In this document: positions 13,284 through 25,679 of the stretch, in pieces
Position numbering within the stretch: position 1 is the stretch's first letter
Layout of the letters: each line of letters starts with the position of its first letter
Assembly (NCBI GenBank): GCA_013397115.1
Contig: VWZW01001682.1
Location: 124,510-188,509 of the forward strand
Direction of reading: 5' to 3'
Source: Edolisoma coerulescens
Taxonomy: Eukaryota; Chordata; Aves; Passeriformes; Campephagidae
Length of the DNA: 64,000 nt
The notes under the pieces: generated by a model
What the model was told of the DNA's origin: nothing
The model's database searches: none
The model's input: the letters and a program-made list of their open reading frames with translations, nothing else
Translations under genes and position numbers: made by a program

Positions 13284-13301
13284 GTGTGTGTGTGTGTGTG
13301 G
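13284..13301. repeat. (TG)n microsatellite
   Basis: About nine TG units in an otherwise non-repetitive context. A likely polymorphic dinucleotide repeat. Confidence 0.8.
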
Positions 13302-14804
13302 AGCAGTTGATGCACCTAGGGGTTTTTTCAGTATTCATTTAAAAATGAAAGATTGTATTAGTTTACGCCTAAACATCAATATGTACACTTTAACCAAGAA
13401 CTGGTTATTTCTTCTTCAAAAATCAGAATCAAACCAAATTTAGATAAAAAGCCAGAACTTGCTGTTTTCTGAGCCTTGGCAGGCAAATGTATTTACCTTC
13501 ATGCTAACTGTTAAAGAAAAAGCAAGTATTAAAAAGTATTAAATTGTTCAAACTTGCATTTATTTAATGCTGTTTGCTATGTAAAAATTCTGTTATCATT
13601 TGTAGCTAATGTAACAACTATGTAGTTCATGTAATGACTGTCAGGAATATATTTATGCAAACTTTCATGTGATAAATCTCACAACATTTTGTAGGCTTAA
13701 CTAGTCATTGATTCTTTTTATTTGCTAACTTTTCATACCTGTTCTGTAGTGAAGGCTATGTATTTATCTGCTTTACATTACAAAAATGAAAATATCATAT
13801 GAACCTGAAATTGAGAGGTTGTTTTATTTCTGTACTGTCCAAAACATACTGACAATTTTAAGAAAGAAGAAAGAAAGATTCTCAGTCCAAGAGCTTTGCC
13901 AGGTGTACCTTGGCTTCTTCGTCCCTTGCCTTGTTATACTGCAGCTGAAATCTATTTTGCACTTTGTTACACAGTGGAAATACACCCTTCTTGCATGAAA
14001 AATCTGCCTACTTGGAGCAGGTTGCTTTAGAAAATGAAGGAAGGAAGCATCTATAAAGAAAAACACCCAGCTGAATACTTCTGAGTGGGAAATACTTGGA
14101 CAGAGGGAAGTTTGTGGCTATTGACACCCTGGATCTGGTACAGTTATGAACCCAAGTGTGTTATTGAAACTGAACCAAATGCTGCCTTTAAAACCAGAAA
14201 TTTGTCTCCATTCCCAGCAGACACATTTGAAGTAGCAAGGGCTCTGTATATAAATGCTTTGATCGGATTAGCAGATTTGAGGATTAAGTTTGTCTGTTTC
14301 AGAATTGGAAATCACTTTTTCTAAAAAATTCATATGCCTTCATATGTATGCCAGTTTTCAGAAATTCTCATTTCTTTCCCTATTTATACTTTAATCCTGG
14401 ATAATATAAATGTAGGCACATATAATACATTGTACGATTAAAACTTGTGAGAAAAATGGATAAAAATTCTGCTTTCACTAACTTGAGTCAACGGTCCTAA
14501 ATCTGTCTCTCACAGGTACTGGTTATTCATGTGACATGGTCACAAAATACCCCCTGTCAGCTGACAATTGTCTGCCTAAATCTTAGGCTATAAGTAGGAA
14601 TTACTTTTTTATTTTTTTTCCCCCCTTTCTCCATGCATCTGGGGAATAAAGCTGAAGTGACTTAATTTTGAAAAGCAGAAAAGCTGGAGTGCTCGCCGAA
14701 AGCAATTGGGCATGTTAGGCCTGTAAAATGTAATGGGCACTGGAGTGTTCTGCTGGCATTTGGTCTGTCCACAGCAGGAATTAGTTTTGCTCCCTGTTTT
14801 ATTG

Positions 14805-15360
14805 CAGGGCTTTGTCCCTGGGCTCGCTCTCGGATGGATTGTGGGCACTGGTGTGCTGCAGGTCCCGGCTGGGAGTGCTGTTATTCCGTGTGCACCGTGC
14901 TGAGAGCGAGACCGAGACCCTCAAAGGCATCGCTGCGAGTGGTGTGTGCCCAAGGCACTCAGGACACACCCTCAGCTTTATGCTAGAAATTCCTGGTTGG
15001 ATTTCCTGAGTCAGAGCTCATAGATTGTATAACCTGTCAGGAGCAAAGGAGCGGAGAGCAGGTGGAGCACAGCTGCAGGAGGGAGCTGCTGGGCAGATGG
15101 GCCAGGTGTGAGCAGCTGGGCTGTGCTCTGCTCTCTGACCCAGGGCTGAGGGCTCCTTGCCTTGCTCTGACCCACCAGGCCAGCAGGGACAAAGCTGTCT
15201 TAGTTGTCTTGCCACCACGAGGGCCCCCCAGCAGACCTGCCTGGAGTGCTGTCAGGGCTTCCTTTGGATGTGGGATGAACCTGTGCAGGTGGAACAGCCA
15301 CAGGTGCAGTTGTGGGGAAATGGAGCCCATTCAGCAGCTGTGAGAGCCTGGATAGAATGA
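14805..15360. other. GC-rich patch within AT-rich intron, function unknown
   Basis: Base composition shifts sharply toward G and C, with words such as CTCGCTCTCGGATGG near 14822 and GAGGGCCCCCCAGCAG near 15219, then falls back after about 15360. Because stops are GC-poor, several overlapping open frames of 65-97 codons appear on both strands. None resembles a known protein, which is what composition alone would give. It is not a typical CpG island, since CpGs are modest in number. Options are an unrecognised repeat, an intronic enhancer or an exon of a non-coding transcript. The sequence does not decide between them. Confidence 0.45.
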
Positions 15361-18300
15361 TAATGCTCTGTGCCACAGAGGTATATTGAGATTTTATATG
15401 TCTTTATTTTTATCCTCCTGATTCAGTTTACCATTGAACATTCCTGAATCGGATGGATTTGTATGTGGATAGCTAAAGGTAATGCATATATTGTGTTCTG
15501 CTCTATATAAGTTGAAAATCTTTAATTCTTTCATGGACTTAGTGTCAGACCTGAAAATAATAGTGCAACAGGTTCTAGTGTGTGTGTATAAATATATACT
15601 GCATTATGTATCTGTAGTTTTAAAAATAGTTCAAAACTGAGACTTCGCCATTTCTCCTTTTTTGTGGGAGAGCATAAAGATTTGGTGCATGAAATGGACA
15701 ATTTACACTGTAAGTTTGAGGAAATACATAAAAAACTGTAGGTGGAAATGAGTCTGGATGTTGTGGTTTGAAAAGCCGCCATCGTGCCTGTGCTTGAATT
15801 TGTTTCCAACAAAAAAGTTTCAGTGGCAGGTTTATGCAGTAGGTATGGTAACCAAATTATCATGGTAAGGTACAGTCACTGGATCTGGATCAATACTCCA
15901 TAGACTAAATACAGATGAATTTCTGTATACAGATGACTGAAATTTCAAGTTAGAATTTAAAGATTCTGTATTTTCAGTGGTTTTTCAAGGAGAAGATGGG
16001 TTTGGTGCACTTTCAGACGTATAGCCCTCAAACAAAATTGCAAGTGAGAGGACTGGAGCCACTGTAGCAATTGGAAGTACAGTCTCACCTCCTAAAAAGA
16101 AACGTGTTTTTCAACAGGGATTTGTAATTTTTGGATGAATTCTTAAAATGGTAATAAAACTGATTTTTATGTTTTGATTAAATAGAACACAAATCTGAAA
16201 TATATAGTTCAATGAAGGATTCTTACATTATTGTATTTTTAGATTAATAGAAATTGATGACAGCAGTTAAGTCAAATTACTGTGCTCTGGTTATAAGGTT
16301 TTATAGGAAAACTGTGTTTTAAAACCTCTAACATTTTTCATGAACTGCAGTAAGTAAAAACATCAGATGGGGTCAATTAAATTCTAAAAGTTTAGAAAAT
16401 AAAAGTAATATTAAATATTCCTGTTATCCCTCAGTGAAGTGCTATGAAATACTCTTTGCTGCAGCACCTCTGCAGGTTTGGGGCTTCATGTAGATCACTC
16501 ACCGCCCTTGTCTGATTGCAGTAGTTGTTTGCCCTTTGTGTTTTATTGCATTTTCATTGTATATACATCTGATTCTTGCTGCTGCTTGAATTACAGATTA
16601 TTATATTTCATACTACTTTAACTGTTGTGGATTTTTTATTTCATGCTGTCTACATAGGCTTTAAAGTGTAAGATCTTTCTCTGGCAACTGCTCCTCCTGT
16701 GATTACTGTTTGCACAAGTAGGAGCTGCACTGATGGCAGTTTGATCAAGCAGGTGAAGGAGGGTTTGCAGGAATGTATCATGTACTGTATGCAAATTTCT
16801 TTTAGTTTAAAATTATTTAGAACACTTGCATACAATGCATTAAGAAATTCCCCTCAGATTTATGGGGGGGAAAAAAGCCCTAAAAAAAGATTCATCCACT
16901 CCTACCTGATGGTTTTTTTGGGATAATTAAATGCCTTTTTTTCACGTCCCTTCCCCTCTCCCCCCACATTAGCATTATGAAACGGGTTAGTAAAGTCACG
17001 GTTTCTTTCAAGCTATTTTAATAACATTAACTTTCTTTGATACCTCATTTTCACAGAGGTTTTTTGCTGTGGTTAATAAAAAAGTTTGATCTGTTAATAT
17101 TGTGGCTTGATTTGGTAGATGATGTGAATATTTTGTCCCCTTTTGGTTTGTTTATTACAACTTCCAAGAAACTGAGTATAGACATTTTGTATTTCTGAAT
17201 GGGAAATTGAAGGAGAAGCAAATAGTTTGTGTGGAACTCTGTATTATTTTTGGACTAGAGAAATCTGACATGCAAGAAAATTGCTTATGCAGTTAGATTT
17301 TGTTGTTTCTCTATTGGGATGGATTACACACTCAGCTTTAGAACAAAAGAAATGATGATTTATGCAGTACTTAATGGTCCAGGGGTAATGAGTGTGTCAG
17401 TGCATGCTTTGTGAAAATGAAATTCAGGGAACCATAATGTATAGAATAAATAGTGACAACTGTGAATTAGAGACCCATAATTCCACTGAGGGGTTCTGAG
17501 CATGACATAAACGTCAAATGTGAAGCTTGGGTGGTTTCTGGTGCTCCATCACTGGAGCTCAGAAGAAGAATTAATTCCTGTTCAAAGTCCTTAATTCCAA
17601 ATTCATGTGAATTTCTTTTCTTGTTCAACATGTGAACCTCACCTTCTTTACCATTTTAAGCAGTGTGTCTCCACATCTTTCTATCATGACATCTGTCGTG
17701 CTCCCAGGGTGTTCCCTCTTTCTTGCAAGCTTATGGATAGGAGCAGTAACACCTTTCATTTTCAAACTACTGCAAACTGGCATCTCAGCTTTACTTAGGA
17801 TGGTTTTATTGTTGTTTTGTTTAAATGCTCAAAGTTGCTCATCAGTCAGGCTTAAAATCTATGACCTTGTGTTTGATAAAAGCTCTTAGCTTGACACGTG
17901 GATGCTTTTATGGAATTTAAGGAGAAAATAAGAGTGTTGTGCTTCTAACTGCAATGAATTTCTTGTGGAGTTGTGCAGCTTTTAAATAAATGGTTGGAAA
18001 ATATTTTTTTTAATGCAATTCATTTCTTAAGAGTTCTTCAGGGAAAATGAAAATAGGGGATTTACAAGGAAAACTGTTGATTTTATTTTTAAGTGGTATA
18101 AAGTACTTGTGATACTTTATGATACATATTTATCATAGGCTGAAAAGTGGATGACTTTTTACAAATTGAATAACAGATTATGTGCATAAGCATTTCATGG
18201 AAGATAAAAATTTTGTTATGTTTGTTTCAATGTATCAGTTCCTCAGAATCACAGGTACTGTGTGCTCCTGCTACATAAAGAGTGTGGCTTCTTAGGCTAT

Positions 18301-18844
18301 GTATGTCTCTCTTGCATATGAATTATGAAAAGTACATTTTATTTCATCAGATTCAAGTTGTAATCAAAATTCTGTATTCTTTCAATTTTTAAAACACTTG
18401 CATACACACAGTGTGTATGTGCTGAAACTATAGTACTGTATTAAAATTATTATATTAAAATTATATTAAAAAACCAAATACTTGTGCTTTTATGTTAGGT
18501 TTGAAGTTTGTTAGTGTTTTTTTAGCAATCAATGTAGTAAGCCTCTGTCTTTTATGCAGATACAATACAGATGACACAAATATTATTGCTGGAATGCTGT
18601 TATTATTGATTCTTTTACTACTGTAGCTCCTAGGATTTTTGGTGTTTTCTTGGGATCCCACAATGCAAACTGACAGTGACGCCAAGGCTTCAGAACAGAA
18701 ACTTAGTCCTGAAACAAATTGTTCTTGGGGCTGAACTACTGGGGCCTTTCACAGTTTTTTGTTTTCTTCCTGATTTGTGAGACTAAGCCAGAGAACAATG
18801 TGGAGCTGACCATGGAAATATTATTGTCTGTGTTTAATACCTTG

Positions 18845-18974
18845 AGAAGTGCAGCACCAAGTAATTAAGTGACTAATTCAAGGTTATGCAAAACTCTGTG
18901 GCAAAGCTGGGACTTGAGCCCAGTTCTTTCAAGTCCAAGGTTAATATCTCAACCACCAGACTGTTCTTCCTCTA
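18845..18974 (-). mobile_element. Probable ancient MIR-type (CORE) SINE, antisense
   Basis: Read on the plus strand, the order of blocks matches a reverse-complemented MIR SINE as I remember it: AATTAAGTGACTAATTCAAGGTTATGCAAAACTCTGTGG (for TTAAGTGACTTGCCCAAGGTCACACAG), then GCAAAGCTGGGACTTGAGCC-CAG (for GCAGAGCTGGGATTTGAACCCAG), then AACCACCAGACTGTTCTTCC (for AACCACTAGACCATGCTTCC). Confidence 0.7.
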
Positions 18975-20107
18975 AGAATGTAGCTTTCATTTTAACCCAA
19001 AATTTCACTTATGCTAATTTTACTGCAAAACCAAAATCCCTTTGGCTTAAATTTTCCGTAGTTACTCTCAAGTAATGAGGGACTTAAAAACCGCTTCTGC
19101 CAAGCCTGACTATTATTAAGGTGTATTTATTAGTGAAATGACTGATATTTGAAAACATGTTGAAGCTTAAATAGTAAGACTTGTTATGCTTTCTTTGAGT
19201 TTTTCTCTCCTTTGCCACCTAATATTATAGATCATTTTATTATTTACTGTAACTGTTGCTGGAAACTAGACAGATTGTGTCTATCTCAGCAAGATTTGAA
19301 CTATAAAGCATAGTTTCATTATATTTCTTCTCTCTCTCAATATATATTTATAAAATGGAAGCTGAATTCCGAAGGAATTATTAATAATGTGACAGTTCAA
19401 TGTTGCAAAATTTAAAGCCGCTCTAGAGGGACAATTGACATCAGACTTGATTTATATTGTAGCTCTCACTTTAAAGAATTAAAAGTATAGTATTCAAGAC
19501 AAAAAAATGAAGTATGAGTACATGCTGCCTGTCTAGAAGATGTTTTATCATAGAGCAAAATGATGATTTCTTCTAAAGGAACTTGTGAAACTGCATATGG
19601 AATAATATGGGAGTTGTTTTACTGTTCAGCCCTGAAAAAAGGGTAGAAAGCCAGGTCCAGTAACTGGAAGAACAACAAATAATTAGGAGTTTAATCATGG
19701 ATGCTATAAATTATTGAGAAAGAAATGGAATATTAAAGAAGTCTGAAGTATATCTAATATGTGTGCTGCTTTAGGAGAAAAGCGAGCCTTTTATTTGCCA
19801 AAATATTTTGAAGGGAACTCAGTTTCCAGATACAGCTTCAATGATCTGGTTTGTTAAGATACCAACTGGGGTAGAAATAAAAGTAATGGTACTTTCGGAT
19901 ATTTATTCATTCTTATTCAGTTTGCTCTGTGCTGTATGCTGATACCTGGTCCTCTTAAACTAATTCAGAAGATCTTGTAAATATTTTAGTGAATGAAAAA
20001 ATGATGTATTTTAAATGTTTATACGTCTTATCTATACAAGGATATTGACAAATGATAACAATTTTGGCATCAAACTATTCCTGAAACACACGTTTAATTT
20101 TTTTTAT

Positions 20108-20245
20108 GAATGAAGAAACGAAGACACAGAAAAGTTAAAATAATTCCATCAGAAGGCTGCTGCAGTGCAGGGAAGACAGCTGCAGTGCTCAGGAGATTTG
20201 TGTGGTCTCCCCAAATGTCATTTAGCAAGTGCTTTGTTCTGACTC
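20108..20245 (-). mobile_element. Possible MIR-like SINE fragment, antisense
   Basis: AATGAAGAAACGAAGACACA followed by GAAAAGTTAAAATAATTCC resembles the antisense MIR block GATGAGGAAACTGAGGCACAGAGAGGTTAAGTAACTTGCC. A later CTCAGGAGATTTGTGTGGTC resembles the region that normally reads ACCCAGGAGTCC..GGCTCC. Divergence is high, and the internal GCTGCAGTGC repeats are not part of the SINE. Treat it as a candidate. Confidence 0.4.
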
Positions 20246-22988
20246 AGTGTACTGTGCAAAAACAGGGCCTATTTATCCTTTCTCCTGGTCCAGATGAATA
20301 ACCTTTAAACCCGTCTCTACCTTCTTACACCAGAAGGGAACCGATACATTTTTATGGAAAATATGCAAAACTAGGCTCTAATAGTCGTGGAATTGTATAT
20401 ATTTTCTAAATCTATCAATCCTTTCATATGCTGTTAGCTGATATTATATAGGAATTGGATTACTGAAGAGTTAAAAGGAAAGCCGGAGATGGCCAGCTGA
20501 TTATGACCTTTACTCATTTGTTGTTACAAAATTTGTAAAATGTTTCTGCTTGTTAGTGAAATTATTATCTGGGAACAAAGACTTTTTCTGGGCAGGCTTA
20601 TGGCCACTGCATGCTAATTAATGGAACAAAGGGATGAGGATTACAGAAGCAATAACAGTAACATCCCCAGGAGCAGTTGCACTGGGACATTATCTTCCTG
20701 TCAGCTGTGCTGCTGTGTGCTTTGGCACCTCTCCTCGTGTAGTCCCACAGTAACCAGAGACTTTTACCAGGGCCTCACAGAAACACACCTCGTTCTGTCC
20801 ATGTGGCTTTTCTCTTTCAGAAGAAATCCTTCCCACTGGCTCAGCAGAACCAGATGGGGGGAAGAAAATAATCTAGTGCTGGTATTCTTGGTGTGATGTC
20901 AATGGTTCACCAAAAGGGATAGAGGATGGGTGATTTCTTTAACCACTGATTGTGAGAGAAACTGTTTTGGGTGAAGTGATTCACTCTTCAAAAATCCGTG
21001 TTGGCAATTTCAGTATGTTCAGTCAGTTCTGGCCAGAGATCCTAATGTATACAGGAGATATTTTCTCAGCTATCAGGGTCATTAAAGAGCTCTAAATCTG
21101 GTAACTGATAGTTACTTTTTACTGGAAAGCATGGCAGTATGGTAAGAGGTTAGTTTGCTGAAGAATGTTTTAATTTCTAGTACTGAGTACCAGAGATCAG
21201 ATATTCTTAGCATATTCTGTAGATATTCTGCATCTTCTTTAATTTCTACTCCACTGTTTTATCTAGCAATATTGTCTTGTCAGGGCTTCTAGTGGCTCTT
21301 TTTCAGTTTATCCTATCTTACACCTCGAGGCACCTAAACCCTGATTTTTAGATAGTTAAGCAAATGGGTTCATGTGATTTTGCTATTTGTTGTTTTGGGA
21401 ATAAGTTTCTGCCACCCACAAATCTCTTTTAAAGTCATCGCCAAACACTCTTCATTTGAACCAAGAATATAAAAGGGCTGGGGTGTGATTGTAATATTCA
21501 CACGCTTATTTCTTGACTTTTTTTTCAAATGCAGTATTGACAGAAAATCTGTAAAACTGACAGGAATAAAAATAACATTCTTTAACGTAAACTATTGCAA
21601 AATTTTCTAATTTAATGAAAAAAAATGTTCCCTTTCACTGTTTCCTATAAATTTATAATTTTATTTCTCTGACATGCAAGGAGCTACTGATGAAGTGATT
21701 GGCAGTATTCCTGTGGTTTGACTTTTAATCACCAGTTGGAACAGGAAAACTTTGAAGAACGGGCAAAAAGCAAATTATGAACAGTGCAGTTTTTTGTTTG
21801 TTTTAAAGTCTGGAAAACATTCCCTTATCAGCTAAGGCATCACTCAGCATCCATCTGATTAGGGTGTTCTAGACACATCTAGAGATGTAAGATGGCACCA
21901 TCAAAGCATAAATAATGCTCAGGAATCCACACAAGCTCTGTAGATATGAGTGAAGTGCTGCAGGCAGGCTTGGGCTGTTCCTTGCTGACAACCTTATCAA
22001 ACTGGTTCTCTTGTCCTCCCACCACAGCTGGCGGTGAGAGGAAGAGTCTCCTTCAGCTGGGGACTAGGAACCACCTGAAACAGCAGCATGACTTAAATCT
22101 GAGGGCATTCTAGCCAGCTCAGAGTTTTAGATATCCTGTGGGTGTAGCTGCTCATCTGTAAAGTTTTGGACCTTATTCCTGAAATAAAAATTCATAAGGT
22201 ATCATGATTTTGAAAGCAGAGTTGTGGTACTAAAATCAGATGGTTAAAAGGGAACTTTATTTTGAATGACTTAAAAGCAACCTTTTTTTATTAATTCTTT
22301 AAAGGGGCTGAAGAACAATCCTTATTTTGTCACTGAAACAGAACTGTTGATTTGCTTGATGATAGGCACAAAAAGAGTGGTTGAATATAAAGTTGGTTTT
22401 ATTATGCCATAGGATTTTCAATTATCAGAACCCTTCCCTACTGTGATAAGAATACAAGCTTTTTCAGAGTCAGGAATTTCTATGCAGACATTGAAAGTAA
22501 ATCTAAAATAAATGAATAGCTCCATAAAACGGGTTATGTGATGATAATACAAGTTAGAATTCTAGAGCAAGAAAAAATGTGTGTAGTGCAACCCATGATT
22601 AAAATGGTGCTTGTGAATTGTTTTCAGTCTGTGTTTAAAAAAAAAAAATTGTAGGTGGTGTTCTATTAAAGTCTTTAAAGATATCTTGCATCTTTTGCCA
22701 GTGGCTATTATACATTCAGGCACCTCAGGAACAAAGAAATGACAGAGAAATGGATGGCCTGGGTTTAACTAAGTAGGTGATGGTACAGATGAGGCCTGAT
22801 AAGCTTAACACTCCATCTCTGTGCTGCCACTGTGGGTTGCAAGGAGATTAGAACTGTCTGACTGTGAGGAGGGCAAGCTCCACAAATTCACTCATACATG
22901 GCAGTTCTGTAATGAGGTGATACTTCATTCCTTAAACTACTGAACTAGAACTGCACAAACAGATGTGTGCCTCTGGCAGTGCTGAGCA

Positions 22989-23015
22989 CGCGGCGCAGGC
23001 TCCGCCGTGCCTCCG
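22989..23015. other. Isolated CpG cluster
   Basis: Six CpG dinucleotides fall within 27 bases (at 22989, 22991, 22994, 23003, 23006 and 23014), while the surrounding kilobases have almost none. It is too short for a CpG island. It may be a small unmethylated regulatory site or a relic of a GC-rich insertion. Confidence 0.6.
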
Positions 23016-25554
23016 AATGCAAACACAATGGTGCCCACTTGCCACAATTGTATTTTATTGCTCGATGCTATTCTTTGCCTCTTTGTAATAATAAGGGGCA
23101 AATTAGGTTGTTGTGAAAAAGGGAAAGTAAATGTAAGGGAGTTTATAATGCAGGGTAGAGTTTGAAGAGGATCTAAATAATTATTATAATTTTCAGTAGC
23201 TTAACGTGACAAAATTTGGTGTTGGAAATTGAGAGTATCCTTCCCTTGGTTATTTGCGTTATGTTGTTTCACAACCAAACTTGCAGGAAGCTCACAAGAT
23301 GGAGATGTGGCCCCACTCTGAGTGTTTCACACAGTGAAAAGCCCAAGGTTAGCTGAGACTCGGAACTCAGCTTTTCTGTGTTTGAGGGCAGCAATTTCGC
23401 AGAACTGCGGAAGGATGTGGAATGACCACTGAGACCCTGATTCACACCGAGTTATCTTTATGTGCTGACTTGTTCTGCCTGCTTCAATAGCACCACTTGT
23501 GATTTTAACTTCAGTGCACGTTAATTACTCTGCTGCTTAGAGGCCTGAATGCAGTTCACCAAGGTCGTTGCTTTGCAGGGTGCACAGAGGAATTTATCAA
23601 TAGGTTGCCTCGCAGTGACCTGTGATTGTGGTGCCTTTGTTTGATGTCCTGAGGTTTAGTGAAATTGTGTATTTTTATTAAGCAATGAAATAGTAGCAAT
23701 CTGCTGATGGCATTTTGCTGAACATTGTCATGAAGAATATATTTAAAAAATGGAAACTTTAATTTCCATGTCTGTGAAAATGCACTGTTAATTATAGCAG
23801 CCTAAGGTTTACTTTGTATTAAAATAGTACTTAGAAGAACTTTAACATAAGGAGTATCAAAATTCTATTCTTTAGAAAGCAACAGCTCTCTCTTTAAAAC
23901 CAGAGAACCAGTAACTTTATCTCCTAGAAGCTTGCTGGTCCAGAGACAGTCCATCAGATTAACAGGACCTCCAAATATTTTTATTTTCTAAGAAGGGGAT
24001 GCCTCTATTAGATACCAATCACTTAAACCTTGTCTTTTTTGATTGCAAAGAAAGGGCATTATTTAACTAACTAGTGGAGCTGAATAAAAAAAATTAAGCT
24101 GCAGCATAAGCAAAAGTAGTTTTCAGTGGTAAGACTTTCCCTTATGGGATAATGAACCACAAAAGGCTGAGAACATTTCTGCAGGTACATTCACTAGGAG
24201 AGTATTTGTGCTGCAGAAATGTAATTTTAGGCATTGGTCATTTATATTAATGAACAACCCAACCAGAACAAGATCTTTTATTTAAGAAGCAAACTTTTAA
24301 ATTGCAGTACTTGAAAATATCAGCCGGTATGTGCATACACTCCCAAAAACACAAGCTGTTTTCTCTGAATATGTGCAAATAAAGTAATATTATTTTTAAG
24401 TGCTCGAAACATACTAACAGAAAAGATGCAGTAAGGAGATAGCAATATGTGTTCATTTTCTAATTAACAATTTCTGTGTGATTACCGTGTTCTTCTACTT
24501 GCTTCCTCTCATGTGTGAAGGGAGCAAAAGTAAATTAATTACCATTAGCCTGAAGGAGAGCACACTGTATTCTTTACAACTTCATGGTATTGATTTGGCT
24601 GTTATTCATGGCTTTTATTCTCTCCTATGCAGATTGATGCATCTTTAATTCATAGATACATTATCATTATTAGTGGTTTATTGACCAAGCAAAACAAAGC
24701 TGTTGTTGGGTCCTTTCTAGTGCCAAAGCTCTGGACTTTTTCTGATAAATGTGTTCGTTTTTGCAGTCTATTAGAGACTCTGGAGTTAGATGGTTTATTT
24801 CTATATGCTATGGTGATGATCTGTTGTGGTGCTATAGGTAACATGTTTGTTTTTTTTTTTTGTGAGATGAGCTCTGTTGGTAATGTAATGAATTCCTAAA
24901 TTACAAAAAACCCTTTCTGGCGCTTTTGAGAATCAGAAAAAAGCTGAATAAGCACCTCCATGTTTGTGTACATATTTTACAGCTAACTGAACATAGAAAA
25001 CTCTCTAAGTAATAGAAAAAAGAATGTGCCCTGCATTTTAACTTGAAATATGTTTGGTTCAGATTTAATTTGGGCAAATTTCTTTTAAGTTTTCAAAAAC
25101 AGTACTAAACTGATGGTTTGTTGAAATGTTTCCAATCTGATCAGATAGTAAAATGTGGGTACACAGAAAGGTACTCTAGCTTGGTAGCCAACTTATTTTG
25201 TTGTTTAGTTTTGTGGGATTTTTGAGAGAGGGTAAAAAGACAGGTTTGCAATAGAGGCATGAGACTATACAAATTTCTGAGTAGAGGGTCTGAATCGGGT
25301 TTGTTTTTGATGATAAGTTTTGACGAAGGTGATATCATTAGGCAGGTATGTACACTTGATAAAAATGTGGTGTGTTTTCAGTTTCAGGGGGAAATAAGGA
25401 CAGAGATTGAGGCTGCTGTACTTCAGTCCTCTCTGCAACATTTTGAATTGCCCAGGGTTTATTTACTCTTTGCAGTGATGTTTGGGAATACCTACATGTG
25501 GGTACAATATGGTACAAAGGCTATGATTCTCTAGATTATTCATCCAATTTTCAT

Positions 25555-25679
25555 TAAAAACCCAAAACAACCAACTGAAACAAACCAAAAAACCCACAAA
25601 CAAACAAAAAACCCCAAAAAACCAAACGAAACAAAAAACCACCCCCCTCCAAAAACAAAAAAAGAGAAAACAAACCAAA
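25555..25679. repeat. A/C-rich, almost G-free low-complexity tract
   Basis: About 125 bases are made of A runs split by one to six Cs (units such as CAAAC, AAAACCCC, CAAACAAA), with only four Gs in total. On the minus strand it reads as T/G-rich and stays open in two frames, giving long strings of F, W, V and G that are artefacts of composition. It may be the drifted tail of a retroposon, but no body is recognised. Confidence 0.88.

Larger units (their letters stand above)
11694..18844 (+). other. CACNA2D3: CACNA2D3 intron: AT-rich, with a TG microsatellite and a GC-rich patch
   Basis: No protein-coding exon is recognised. A short (TG)n tract lies at about 13284-13301. A conspicuously GC-rich stretch lies at about 14805-15360 (separate entry). 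A 19-base perfect palindrome of CA/TG units sits at 18401-18419 (9-bp arms CATACACAC/GTGTGTATG around one A). Remaining open frames are short and unrelated to any protein I know. Confidence 0.55.
18975..25554 (+). other. CACNA2D3: CACNA2D3 intron: AT-rich, scattered old repeats, no gene recognised
   Basis: It contains a probable MIR-like fragment at 20108-20245 and a tight CpG cluster at 22989-23015 (separate entries). Around 21320-21360 the words GAGGCACCTAAACCCTGATTTTTAG recall an old amniote repeat, but too little remains to call it. The stretch at 23440-23720 is less AT-rich and low in simple repeats, so it is a candidate conserved non-coding element, unproven. Open frames here do not exceed about 91 codons. 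Confidence 0.5.

Noticed and set aside
15018..15360. Overlapping open frames in the GC-rich patch as a possible gene
   Set aside because: Frames are open on both strands at once, as expected from scarcity of stops in GC-rich DNA. No motif and no splice sites give a coherent exon.
22130..22200. CTGCTCATCTGTAAAG as another MIR-like core
   Set aside because: Only one short block matches, and the flanks do not continue the SINE.
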